Below, one piece after another: positions 33,511 through 41,273 of a stretch of 64,000 bases of DNA. The notes below the pieces were generated by a model. That model was not told where the DNA came from. It saw nothing but the letters and a program-made list of their open reading frames with translations, and ran no database searches. The stretch's first letter is position 1. Every line of letters starts with the position of its first letter. The translations under genes and the position numbers were made by a program. The stretch is from Anaerolinea sp. (GTDB lineage Bacteria > Chloroflexota > Anaerolineae > Anaerolineales > Anaerolineaceae): NCBI GenBank assembly GCA_029975055.1, contig JARKPU010000013.1, forward strand, positions 620,001-684,000. Reading direction: 5' to 3'.

Positions 33511-33762
33511 TCAATGCGGGATGTAATCATCCAGGTTCAGGCGCATATAGAGGCGCTGCACCACGTGCTCGGGGACGGTTTCGTGCGAGACCGCCGCTTT
33601 ATAAAGCTCGATCGTCCTGCGCAGCGTATCCACCACCACCTGGCAGTTGGTGCAATCTGCCAGGTGTCTTTCGATTTCTGCACAGAGTTCCTTACTCAAC
33701 TCGCCGTCCACATAATCCGAAAGCGATCCCAGCAGGTGCTTACAAGAAGAGCTGTGTTCCAT
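33511..33762 (-). CDS. Zinc-binding anti-sigma factor
   Basis: 83 aa. It contains the ZAS/zf-HC2 motif H33-x3-C37-x2-C40 (HLADCTNC) with an upstream C7, the four-ligand pattern of RsrA/ChrR-type anti-sigma factors. There is no membrane segment, so it is cytoplasmic. It starts 24 nt after the ECF sigma gene, the usual arrangement. In RsrA relatives zinc release and disulfide formation under oxidative stress free the sigma factor. The disulfide oxidoreductase and OsmC genes just downstream fit such a regulon. Confidence 0.9.
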   Translation of the reverse strand: MEHSSSCKHLLGSLSDYVDGELSKELCAEIERHLADCTNCQVVVDTLRRTIELYKAAVSHETVPEHVVQRLYMRLNLDDYIPH

Positions 33763-33786
33763 CTCGCCTTCTCCTTTCCATGCCTT

Positions 33787-34383
33787 TCAAGCGATGCGCT
33801 TCCCATAATATCTGGATAAATCCTCGCGCAGCTGCATGCGCGCCCGCAACAGGCGAGTCTTCACAGCCGCCTCGCTGATGTTGAGGGTTTCGGCGGTATC
33901 TCTCACCGACAAATCTTGAATATCTCTCAACACAAACACCGCCCGTAAAGCGGGAGATAGCCTCTCGATCGCTTTGTTCAAATGGTCTCGCCCTTCACTA
34001 TCCAGCAGTTCTTTCTCCGGAAGGCAGCACCAATCCACAATTTCCACCGGCTCAGGGGCGCCTTCTTCGCTTGCCTGCTCTTCATCGACCGAGATCACCT
34101 CTTGCTTATGCTTCCGCAGCAGCATGAGCACTTCGTTCATCGCGATGCGGTACAACCAGGTAGATAAACTTGAGCGCTCTTCGAATTTATCCACCGATCG
34201 GAAGGCTTTGATGAAAGTCTCCTGAAGCACGTCTTCGGCGTCCTGCTCGTTGTTCAGCATCTTGAGCGCCAGCCGGTAAATATTCGCCGAATATAGCTCC
34301 ACCAGCCCGGCCATCGCCTCAGGGTCTTTCGCCTTCAGCCTTGCCGGGGTGACCAACTCTCTGCGTGCCAATCGATCTACCAT
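33787..34383 (-). CDS. ECF sigma factor (RNA polymerase sigma-70 family)
   Basis: 198 aa. Region 2 is at about residues 25-95 (LYSANIYRLALKMLNNEQDAEDVLQETFIKAFRSVDKF, SSLSTWLYRIAMNEVL). Region 4 is at about 135-190 (LSPALRAVFVLRDIQDLSVRDTAETLNISEAAVKTRLLRAR). A 40-residue acidic linker joins them. It resembles SigE/SigR-type ECF factors paired with zinc anti-sigma proteins. It lies 27 nt after tsaD and 24 nt before the anti-sigma gene. Confidence 0.94.
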   Translation of the reverse strand: MVDRLARRELVTPARLKAKDPEAMAGLVELYSANIYRLALKMLNNEQDAEDVLQETFIKAFRSVDKFEERSSLSTWLYRIAMNEVLMLLRKHKQEVISVDEEQASEEGAPEPVEIVDWCCLPEKELLDSEGRDHLNKAIERLSPALRAVFVLRDIQDLSVRDTAETLNISEAAVKTRLLRARMQLREDLSRYYGKRIA

Positions 34384-34410
34384 TTAGATGATAAATAGCC
34401 TGAAAAGTAA

Positions 34411-35460
34411 CTAGGAAAGCGGCCAGGTCGGCAGCACATCCAGGTCAATCGGGTCTTGCTGCCCCAGCGCGAAGCGATAGTACCCCGCAGAGGCAATCAT
34501 CGCTGCGTTGTCAGTGCATAGCGCAAGGTCGGGAATATGAACTTTGAACTCCTTTTGTGTGATGAAAGCCTCGCGCAGCGCCTTGTTGGCCGAGACGCCG
34601 CCCGCCAGGAGGATCTCCTGCGCCTTGAAGGTATGCGCCGCCTTGAGCGTCTTGGTCAGCAGCACGTCCACCACCGCCGCCTGGAAGCTCGCCGCCAGGT
34701 CTGCCACCGGCAGGTCGCGTTTTTCTTCCTCGTACTGGCGCACCACGCGCAGAACAGCCGTCTTCAAACCGCTGAAGGAGAAATTCCATGTACCATCCAG
34801 CCGGGCGCGCGGAAAGCTGAACGCCTGCGGGTTGCCTTTCTCTGCGGCATACTGCACCGAGGGCCCGCCCGGGTAAGAAAGCCCCAGCAGGCGGGCCACC
34901 TTATCGAATGCTTCGCCTGCCGCATCGTCCACCGTGGCGCCCAAACGCCTGTAGGTAATATGATCGGTCATCAAGTTGAGCTCGGTGTGCCCGCCCGAAA
35001 CCAACAACGCCAGCAGCGGGAAGCGCGGCTCGGCCGGCGGGCTGAGGACATCGCTGCGCAGAACCCAGGCAGAATAGATATGCCCTTCCAGGTGGTTGAC
35101 CCCGATCAACGGCAGACCCGAAGCCAGCGCCAGCCCTTTTGCCGCGTTCATCCCCACCACCAGCGACCCAGCCAGCCCAGGCCCGCGGGTGACGGCAATG
35201 GCATCCACATCTCCAAGGCTGATATGAGCCTGCTGGAGGGCCTGCTCGATCACCGCGTAAATCGATTGCACATGCTGCCGCGAAGCCACCTCGGGGAAGA
35301 CCCCGCCGTATTTTTTGTGCAGATCGGCCTGGCTGGCCACCACCGAAGAAAGCTGCATGCGGCCGTTTTCGATCACAGCAGCCGCTGTTTCATCGCACGA
35401 GGTTTCGATGCCAAGAATGCGCGCCGGCGCCAAGACACGGACGGGTTCTGCTTCGCTCAT
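34411..35460 (-). CDS. tsaD: tRNA N6-adenosine threonylcarbamoyltransferase
   Basis: 349 aa. It transfers threonylcarbamoyl to A37 of tRNAs that read ANN codons, in a complex with TsaB/TsaE. The N-terminal ASKHA motif GIETSCDETAAAVIENG and the metal-binding NHLEGHIYSAW (H-x3-H) are present, along with VSGGHTELNLM, SYPGGPSVQ and the C-terminal CTDNAAMIASAGYYRF. It lies 7 nt after the M24 peptidase gene. Confidence 0.97.
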   Translation of the reverse strand: MSEAEPVRVLAPARILGIETSCDETAAAVIENGRMQLSSVVASQADLHKKYGGVFPEVASRQHVQSIYAVIEQALQQAHISLGDVDAIAVTRGPGLAGSLVVGMNAAKGLALASGLPLIGVNHLEGHIYSAWVLRSDVLSPPAEPRFPLLALLVSGGHTELNLMTDHITYRRLGATVDDAAGEAFDKVARLLGLSYPGGPSVQYAAEKGNPQAFSFPRARLDGTWNFSFSGLKTAVLRVVRQYEEEKRDLPVADLAASFQAAVVDVLLTKTLKAAHTFKAQEILLAGGVSANKALREAFITQKEFKVHIPDLALCTDNAAMIASAGYYRFALGQQDPIDLDVLPTWPLS

Positions 35461-35467
35461 CAGAGGT

Positions 35468-36703
35468 TCATCCTTTCATCGGTAGAACCAGGTCCAGCGG
35501 GAATTCAGCCAGCGTCTCGAAGACGCCGTCCGGCCGGACCCACAGGCTGTTTTCAATCCTCACGCCCATCCCGCGTTCCGGGTAGTATAACCCGGGCTCG
35601 AGCGTGATCACATTCCCCGGCGACAGGATATCTTCAGGGTCGGCGTTGCTGCCAGAGAAAGGCCGCTCGTGAATGTTCAAGCCAACGCCATGCCCCAGGC
35701 TGTGCACATAGCCGGATTCTGTCGCCGGGTCGGTGCCGATCGTCACATGGCCCATCGCCTCGAAAAGCTGGCAGGCGCGGTCCTGAAAATGCGTAAACCG
35801 TTCACCGACCCGCAGTTCCGCACTCAACTGCTGGAAGACCTGCAGCACCTGCGCGTACAACCCCATCACCTCATCGGGCGCGAAGCCCAGGCACCAGGTG
35901 CGCGTAAAGTCATAATAATACCCGCCGCCGGCTTCGCACGGGAAGATATCGAACACGATGGGAGAACCAAGCCGCAGAACATCCTCCGGGTTGCCGCTGG
36001 AGTGCGGCACGCCGCCATCTCTCCCGATGGCAAAGATCGTTCCTTCGGGGTTCTCAGCGCCCAGCTCGGCCAGCCAGAGGTTGATCTTCTGCTTCACGTC
36101 GCCGATTCTCACCGGCCGGCCGTCGTCGAAGACAAGCACATCCTTCGCAACCCGCCGGCTGGTCAGAAATTCAGCCGTCCGGCTCACCACCTCCACCGTC
36201 ACCTGCCCCATGCGGCGGATGCGCGCCACTTCCTGCTCGTCCTTGGTCATCATCGCTCTCTGGAGGACTTTGTTTTCCACATCTCCCACCAGCTCGAGCT
36301 CCGGCAGCAGCGATTGGAGCGCCCGGAACACCGCCATCGAATACCCGGCGTCTATTCGGCCATACAGGCCCACCCGGCCTGAGGTCAGCCCGGCCGACTC
36401 GAACATCAGCTTGTAGCGCAGCGCCAGAGCCTGGGTGCGGTCCTGGTTCGTCTGTCGCAGCAGGTCGTTCATCGGGTAGGCCGTGTAGGGGCGCAGGTCG
36501 AAGCCCGATTTCGCAGCCTCGTCGCGCTCCATCGTCCCATGGAACAGAACGCCCTTCCCGTTGCGTTTCAAGATCAAATCTGCGTTGGTCAGGTGGCCGC
36601 CCCCGGTCAGATAGACCATGGCGGGGTTGTGCATCGCGGGCCCGACTACCAGCAGACCATCCAGTTGGTGTTTTGTTAAGATCGACTCCAGATCCGTTTT
36701 CAT
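35468..36703 (-). CDS. M24-family (Xaa-Pro type) metallopeptidase
   Basis: 411 aa. An N-terminal creatinase-like domain (residues 1-150) is followed by the pita-bread catalytic domain. Metal ligands are visible: two aspartates in IVFDIFPCEAGGGYYYDFTRTW, histidine in SLGHGVGLNIHERP, and glutamates in ITLEPGLYYPE and VRIENSLWV. It probably hydrolyses Xaa-Pro or related peptides in the cytoplasm. The start overlaps the selA stop by 4 nt. Confidence 0.92.
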   Translation of the reverse strand: MKTDLESILTKHQLDGLLVVGPAMHNPAMVYLTGGGHLTNADLILKRNGKGVLFHGTMERDEAAKSGFDLRPYTAYPMNDLLRQTNQDRTQALALRYKLMFESAGLTSGRVGLYGRIDAGYSMAVFRALQSLLPELELVGDVENKVLQRAMMTKDEQEVARIRRMGQVTVEVVSRTAEFLTSRRVAKDVLVFDDGRPVRIGDVKQKINLWLAELGAENPEGTIFAIGRDGGVPHSSGNPEDVLRLGSPIVFDIFPCEAGGGYYYDFTRTWCLGFAPDEVMGLYAQVLQVFQQLSAELRVGERFTHFQDRACQLFEAMGHVTIGTDPATESGYVHSLGHGVGLNIHERPFSGSNADPEDILSPGNVITLEPGLYYPERGMGVRIENSLWVRPDGVFETLAEFPLDLVLPMKG

Positions 36704-38085
36704 AGTGTTCCTCGATGAAGGTTTGGTCGAACTTGATAAATTGCATTGCGAATTGCATCTAGCAAGGCTTCTTCTTGCTCGGGCAGCACAGTGCGGGGGT
36801 CGAACACCACCCGCTCATCTTGCACGCGCGCAATCACTGCCGGTTCGCAGGCGCGCAGCAGCCTTAGAAAGCGGTTGGGCTGCGGGACTTCCAAAGCGTA
36901 TAGAATGGTGGGCAGGGTTTCTTCCGGCAGGCTGCCGCCGCCCACGGTGGATCGCCCTTCAAGCAGGCTTCCGCACCCCAATGCTTCCTGCCAGCGGGCC
37001 GCTCTCGCGCCCAAACCCTCCAGACCGGCGGAAATCATCCGCCAGATGGGCACTTCGGCAGCGGCTTCGCCCTTCAAATAATGCACAAGCGTGGCCGAAA
37101 GCGCCGCCAGGCAGAGTTTATCGGCGCGGACGGCCCGCGCCAGCGGGTGCTTCTTCACTTTTTCGATCAGGCCGGCCTTTCCCACAATGATACCCGCCTG
37201 CGGGCCGCCGAGGAGCTTATCGCCCGAAAAGCACACCAGGTCGGCCCCGGATGCCAGCGATTCCTGCACCGTGGGTTCATGCGCCAGCCCATAGGCGGCC
37301 GTGTCGAGCAGCGCTCCCGAGCCAAGGTCATCCAGCACGGGCACGTCTCGCCGGTGGGCAGCCTCGACGATCTCTCCGAGATCCGCCTCGGTGGTGAAAC
37401 CGATGATTTTGAAGTTGGAATGATGGGCTCTCAGCACCAGCGCTACGCCTTCTTCCAGGGCATCTTCGTAATCGCGGAGATGCACCCGGTTGGTCGTGCC
37501 CACCTCCACCAGCCTGGCGCCCGATTGGCGCATCACATCGGGTATGCGAAAGCCGCCCCCGACCTCCACCAGCTGGCTGCGCGCAATCACCACGCGTTTG
37601 CTACGCGCCAGCGCGCTCAAACACAGCAAAAGGGCCGCCGCATTGTTGTTCACCACCAATGCGGCTTCCGCGCCGGTGAGCCGCCTCAGCAACGCTTCGG
37701 CGTGCACCGAGCGCGAGCCGCGCGCGCCCTTCTCGAGGTCGTATTCCAGGGTACTGTACCCTTCCGAGGTATCCCGGATGGCCTGCAAGGCTGCCCGGCT
37801 GAGCGGAGCGCGCCCCAGATTGGTGTGCAGCACCACCCCGCTCGCGTTGATTACCCTCACCAGGCTGGGCCGCACCCAGGCTTCCAGCATCCGCCCGGCG
37901 CTTGCCAATATAGCCTGTTGATCGGGGGTTTCGATTGCCTGTGTTTTGATTCTTTCGCGGGTTTCGTCCAGCGCGGCGCGCAGGGCATCCAGGGTCAAAC
38001 TGCGGCCATAGGCTGCCGTCATTTCCTCAGCTTGCGAGGTGCGCAGGAGCTGGTCCACGGAAGGCAGCCCGCGGAAATCACTCAT
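36700..38085 (-). CDS. selA: L-seryl-tRNA(Sec) selenium transferase
   Basis: 461 aa, full length. SelA converts Ser-tRNA(Sec) to Sec-tRNA(Sec) with selenophosphate and PLP. Motifs: RVINASGVVLHTNLGRAPLS, GSRSVHAEALLRRLTGAEAALVVNNNAAA, the segment LEVGTTNRVHLRDYEDAL-type (LVEVGTTNRVH), and the PLP lysine in FSGDKLLGGPQAGII (K290). It shows that this genome makes selenocysteine. It overlaps both neighbours (8 and 4 nt) and lies in the same strand run as the UPYC oxidoreductase gene. selB, selC and selD are not in the window. Confidence 0.96.
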   Translation of the reverse strand: MSDFRGLPSVDQLLRTSQAEEMTAAYGRSLTLDALRAALDETRERIKTQAIETPDQQAILASAGRMLEAWVRPSLVRVINASGVVLHTNLGRAPLSRAALQAIRDTSEGYSTLEYDLEKGARGSRSVHAEALLRRLTGAEAALVVNNNAAALLLCLSALARSKRVVIARSQLVEVGGGFRIPDVMRQSGARLVEVGTTNRVHLRDYEDALEEGVALVLRAHHSNFKIIGFTTEADLGEIVEAAHRRDVPVLDDLGSGALLDTAAYGLAHEPTVQESLASGADLVCFSGDKLLGGPQAGIIVGKAGLIEKVKKHPLARAVRADKLCLAALSATLVHYLKGEAAAEVPIWRMISAGLEGLGARAARWQEALGCGSLLEGRSTVGGGSLPEETLPTILYALEVPQPNRFLRLLRACEPAVIARVQDERVVFDPRTVLPEQEEALLDAIRNAIYQVRPNLHRGTL

Positions 38086-38500
38086 CCACCGCGTCCTTTG
38101 GCTTCCACTGGCTCACTTCACGAACCCGGATGAGGAACTCAACCAGGAAGAACCCCAGGGCGAGGATGATGGCCAGCGGAGCCGTCAACACGTGGCCCTG
38201 AAGAAGCCACGCCACCAGGCAGGCGTAAATGCCAAACAGCATGGCTTCGCGCAGAACCGCGTTACTGCTTGCCGGGGGCTGGGTGCGAAAACGCAGGTTG
38301 ATGAAGTAGGCTACCGGCAGCGCCGTTCCGCTCACACCCGTCAATAATAGGAAGAAGAACAGCCAGCGCGGTCCCAGGGTTGGCAGCGTGGTCGCCACGA
38401 GCACCGCCAGCCCGCCCCAGCCAAACAGGCTGAGCAGCAGGCTGGACCAGAAGAACGACCGGAACGATGGATAAGCAGGGAATTCACCAGACTGACTCAT
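38078..38500 (-). CDS. Small membrane protein, first gene of the selA run
   Basis: 140 aa with four predicted membrane segments (about residues 16-36, 45-66, 87-103, 107-127) and a charged C-terminus. I recognise no family. It overlaps selA by 8 nt. A TATAAT element ends 6 nt before its ATG, so the operon message may be leaderless. Confidence 0.75.
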   Translation of the reverse strand: MSQSGEFPAYPSFRSFFWSSLLLSLFGWGGLAVLVATTLPTLGPRWLFFFLLLTGVSGTALPVAYFINLRFRTQPPASSNAVLREAMLFGIYACLVAWLLQGHVLTAPLAIILALGFFLVEFLIRVREVSQWKPKDAVDE

Positions 38501-38506
38501 AAGTTT

Positions 38507-38512
38507 ATTATA
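38507..38512 (-). promoter_or_regulatory. -10 element (TATAAT) of the selA-osmC gene run
   Basis: TATAAT read 38512-38507 on the minus strand, six nt before the start codon at 38500. The -35 region is poor (no TTGACA-like hexamer at 16-18 nt). Confidence 0.5.
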
Positions 38513-38539
38513 ACGTATCCAATTCGTAGTGTTTCAGGC

Positions 38540-39487
38540 TCAATCGGCCGCAGCTCGTGCGGCTTCAGCCATCAGTCGGTCGATCTCCAGCGGGGCCGGG
38601 CGAGACGGCTCTCTTTGGAGGCTCAAGGCTCCCTGCGGGCAATTGTTGACGCACACACCGCAGCCCATGCAGGATGCTGCATCGACCCCGGCTATCCCTT
38701 CCACATGAATTGCCCCAAACTGGCATAACCCCGCGCAGGTGGCACACCCGGCACATTTTTCCTCATCCACCTGGCACACGTAGCCGGAGGAAATTAACAT
38801 CGGCTCACCGCTGCGCTGAGCTTTCATCGCTCCGCAGCAGCATTCGCAGCAATTGCAGATGGCATAGAAGCGCCCCAAAATGGCATCTTTAAAGAATGCA
38901 TGGTGGACATGGCCGCGCTCGTCTTCTTCCTTGAGGATGCGTTGAGCTTCTTCGGAGGTAACCCGCCGCGACCGCGCAGGGTGATGCTCCAGCACAAAGC
39001 TCGCGAACGGCTCGCCAACGATCAGGCACACGTCCAGCGGCAGGCAAGGGTTGGGTTTCCCTGCGCGGCACGGGCAATCCAGCACGGCAATCTGCTCAGG
39101 GTTCTGCAATATCAGGTCGCGCGCGCGGTTGAACGGGATGATCTGCTCCAGGTTCTCGAAACGCAAATCTTCCTGCACACTCACCAGCTGACGCGCCGAT
39201 TCTAGCGGCACCACCTTGCCGTGGTAGGTATCGGCCATGCCCGGCTTGCGCCCATCGGCCCCAGCCGGGCCTGCGGCAGATGCAATCACCCTCCCGACCC
39301 AACCCAGCAGCGGAGCAAGGGGTTTGGCCAGCGGGTGATCTCCCTTGGCCATCGAAATGTAGAAAAACGGCCAGCGCATGTAAAAGTAGCCATGCAGCAG
39401 GTCGAAGAAAGTAAAACCTTTCACCTGCCTGGCTTCTCTGATCATCTTCCGGGTGGAAGGTCTGACGAGCATATCGAATAAGCGCAT
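38540..39487 (-). CDS. Cysteine-rich 4Fe-4S ferredoxin-domain protein
   Basis: 315 aa. The C-terminal dicluster ferredoxin domain has CAGCATCAGLC (C245, C248, C251, C255) and CMGCGVCVNNC (C273, C276, C279, C283), two [4Fe-4S] sites. Upstream lie CPC and further cysteines (138, 140, 148, 154) and a striking CNCCECCC cluster (six cysteines in residues 211-218). An N-terminal hydrophobic patch at 36-48 may touch the membrane. An electron-transfer or metal-handling role in anaerobic metabolism is likely; the exact partner is unknown. It lies 28 nt upstream of the TATAAT element of the selA run, on the same strand. Confidence 0.8.
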   Translation of the reverse strand: MRLFDMLVRPSTRKMIREARQVKGFTFFDLLHGYFYMRWPFFYISMAKGDHPLAKPLAPLLGWVGRVIASAAGPAGADGRKPGMADTYHGKVVPLESARQLVSVQEDLRFENLEQIIPFNRARDLILQNPEQIAVLDCPCRAGKPNPCLPLDVCLIVGEPFASFVLEHHPARSRRVTSEEAQRILKEEDERGHVHHAFFKDAILGRFYAICNCCECCCGAMKAQRSGEPMLISSGYVCQVDEEKCAGCATCAGLCQFGAIHVEGIAGVDAASCMGCGVCVNNCPQGALSLQREPSRPAPLEIDRLMAEAARAAAD

Positions 39488-39522
39488 TGGTCAACTCCCG
39501 ATGCAATCATCACGCCAGGCGG

Positions 39523-40980
39523 CTATGGCAGTGGAGTCCGCGAGGTAAAAAATGAGATGCTGAAACCCGCCAGTTCGAACTGCGCCTGCCCGCCGGTCAC
39601 TTCCACAACAGCCACCTCCGGGAAGAACCCCGGCGCTTTACTGGAAGATTGTTTCAAGTAATAACGGCCATCCGGCAGCCCCTGGAGGATGACCTTTTCG
39701 GCAAGCGCCTGGTTGACCATCAGAACAGCAATATGATCGCCTTCACGGGCCGCCGTAAACTTGAGCGATGAACGGTCCGCCGAAGTGCCCAGCACCTGGC
39801 TCCCGGCAGGGAATTGGCGCTTCAACTCGCTCAGGAAGTAGAGCGAAGGGTATGGATCGCCCCGCTCGCCTGGGTTGAGCGGGTAGTCGCTGCCCATCAT
39901 CTCCCAATAGAGCAGCGTGGTGGCGCGGGTCAACTTCAGCACGCGCGCATAGACCGCGGCGAGGTTGAGCGCGTGCGTGAATTTAACGAATTGCTCAGGC
40001 CTCTGCCACATTTGTGCATCCCAACCGCCCTCGGTGCACCATGCTTCGCGGCCCATTTGCTCGCCCAAAGCGCCAATGCGCTGCAGCACTGCGTCTGGAG
40101 CGCTCGCGTCCCAACTGTGGAAGGCAAGCGGCCCCAAGGATCCGCGGATATCTTCCGCTGCCCAGATCGCGCCCGCGTAGGCCGCGCTCTCCGCCATGTT
40201 GGATGTGTCGCCGATCAGCCACTTCGTTTGAATTGATTCCCCGGCAAAGCGCGCCGAGGCCTGCCGGATCATCTCCACATAGTCTTCCGGGGTCAAAAGC
40301 ACATTCACACCCAGGTTGGCCTCGTTGAAGGATATGTAATCCACTTCGGCGCCATACACATCCCTCGCGCGGGCCAGCCAGGCGGTGATCGCTTCGACTG
40401 CTTCCGGGTACAGTTCGCGGGGGATCACCTGCCCTGAGCTTTCATCGGGATTTTCAACCATCCATCCAGGCACCCGCCAGACGCTGGCAACAATCTGCAC
40501 ATCTTGCCTATGAACTTCCTGCAGGAACAGAAACGTGGCGTGCAGCGCGCTGCCTTCTTCATCTTTGAAGGCTGCGGCCTCTGCCAGCGTGGCGTCGGAG
40601 TTATCATTTACCGGTTCCCACTCATCCAGGTCGATGGCTACGCGCACAACATCTGGGCCGAGGGTGCGCCAGTTGGCCTCACTCACCGGGTCGAACGCGC
40701 TCCGCACCCCGCCGAACCGGTGGATGAAATTCCCCCCGCCCACTTCGCGGATGACCTGCAGCGGTTGGTCGGGGTAGATCGTTAGCATGGCAGCGCTGGC
40801 AGCGCGCGTGGGCAGCGCAGTCGTCGCGCTCGGTTCAGGCGTGGATGTGGGCTGCGCAGCCTGCGTCGCCGGCGGCGCGGTGGGCAGGTCAGGCGCGGTG
40901 GTGGGTGCAGCGCACCCTGCCAGTAAGATTCCTAAGCCGAAGACACCCGCCAGCCGCCTGCAGATCGTGAGAAGAGACAT
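39523..40980 (-). CDS. Clan GH-A-like glycoside hydrolase lipoprotein
   Basis: 485 aa. The signal peptide ends at the lipobox LLAGC. A Thr/Pro/Ala-rich linker (to about residue 65) leads to a (beta/alpha)8-like domain. The probable acid/base is the glutamate in YISFNEANLG and the probable nucleophile is the glutamate in AWCTEGGWDAQ, the clan GH-A spacing seen in GH30/GH39-type enzymes. A C-terminal beta domain (from about residue 400) completes the GH30-like layout. The substrate is unknown. The next gene upstream on the opposite strand is metH, with a SAM riboswitch between. Confidence 0.75.
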   Translation of the reverse strand: MSLLTICRRLAGVFGLGILLAGCAAPTTAPDLPTAPPATQAAQPTSTPEPSATTALPTRAASAAMLTIYPDQPLQVIREVGGGNFIHRFGGVRSAFDPVSEANWRTLGPDVVRVAIDLDEWEPVNDNSDATLAEAAAFKDEEGSALHATFLFLQEVHRQDVQIVASVWRVPGWMVENPDESSGQVIPRELYPEAVEAITAWLARARDVYGAEVDYISFNEANLGVNVLLTPEDYVEMIRQASARFAGESIQTKWLIGDTSNMAESAAYAGAIWAAEDIRGSLGPLAFHSWDASAPDAVLQRIGALGEQMGREAWCTEGGWDAQMWQRPEQFVKFTHALNLAAVYARVLKLTRATTLLYWEMMGSDYPLNPGERGDPYPSLYFLSELKRQFPAGSQVLGTSADRSSLKFTAAREGDHIAVLMVNQALAEKVILQGLPDGRYYLKQSSSKAPGFFPEVAVVEVTGGQAQFELAGFSISFFTSRTPLP

Positions 40981-41083
40981 TGAAATTCCTGCGAAAATGG
41001 GTTTTGGATATTATAGCCAGATCACCCTTTACGCCGGCTCGAATTTGCCATTCTGATTCTCTTGTGGTATCATACCTTCATTA

Positions 41084-41198
41084 ACCTGGCTCATCCAGAG
41101 AGGTGGAGGGAACGGCCCTGTGAAACCTCGGCAACCGGGACCAACCGGTGCCAATTCCGTCAGACGGCCTGCCAGTTCAGGCTTCTGGAAGATGAGGT
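41084..41198 (+). promoter_or_regulatory. SAM-I riboswitch (S-box)
   Basis: The conserved S-box core is visible: CCAGAGAGGTGGAGGGA, GGCCCTGTGAAACC, CGGCAACC, and GGTGCCAATTCC. P1 pairs CTCATC (41090-41095) with GATGAG (41191-41196). It binds S-adenosylmethionine and turns off the methionine genes downstream. Confidence 0.96.
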
Positions 41199-41213
41199 CC
41201 ATCCCGCCGAATG

Positions 41214-41244
41214 CAGCCTCCTTCCAAGCGAGGCTGTTTCTTTT
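41214..41244 (+). terminator. Expression-platform terminator of the SAM riboswitch
   Basis: CAGCCTC (41214-41220), loop, GAGGCTG (41230-41236), then TTTCTTTT. It lies 16 nt after P1 and 30 nt before the metH start, as expected for transcriptional control by SAM. Confidence 0.9.
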
Positions 41245-41273
41245 ACCGGTTGCTCCACCGAAAGGAGATCGAA

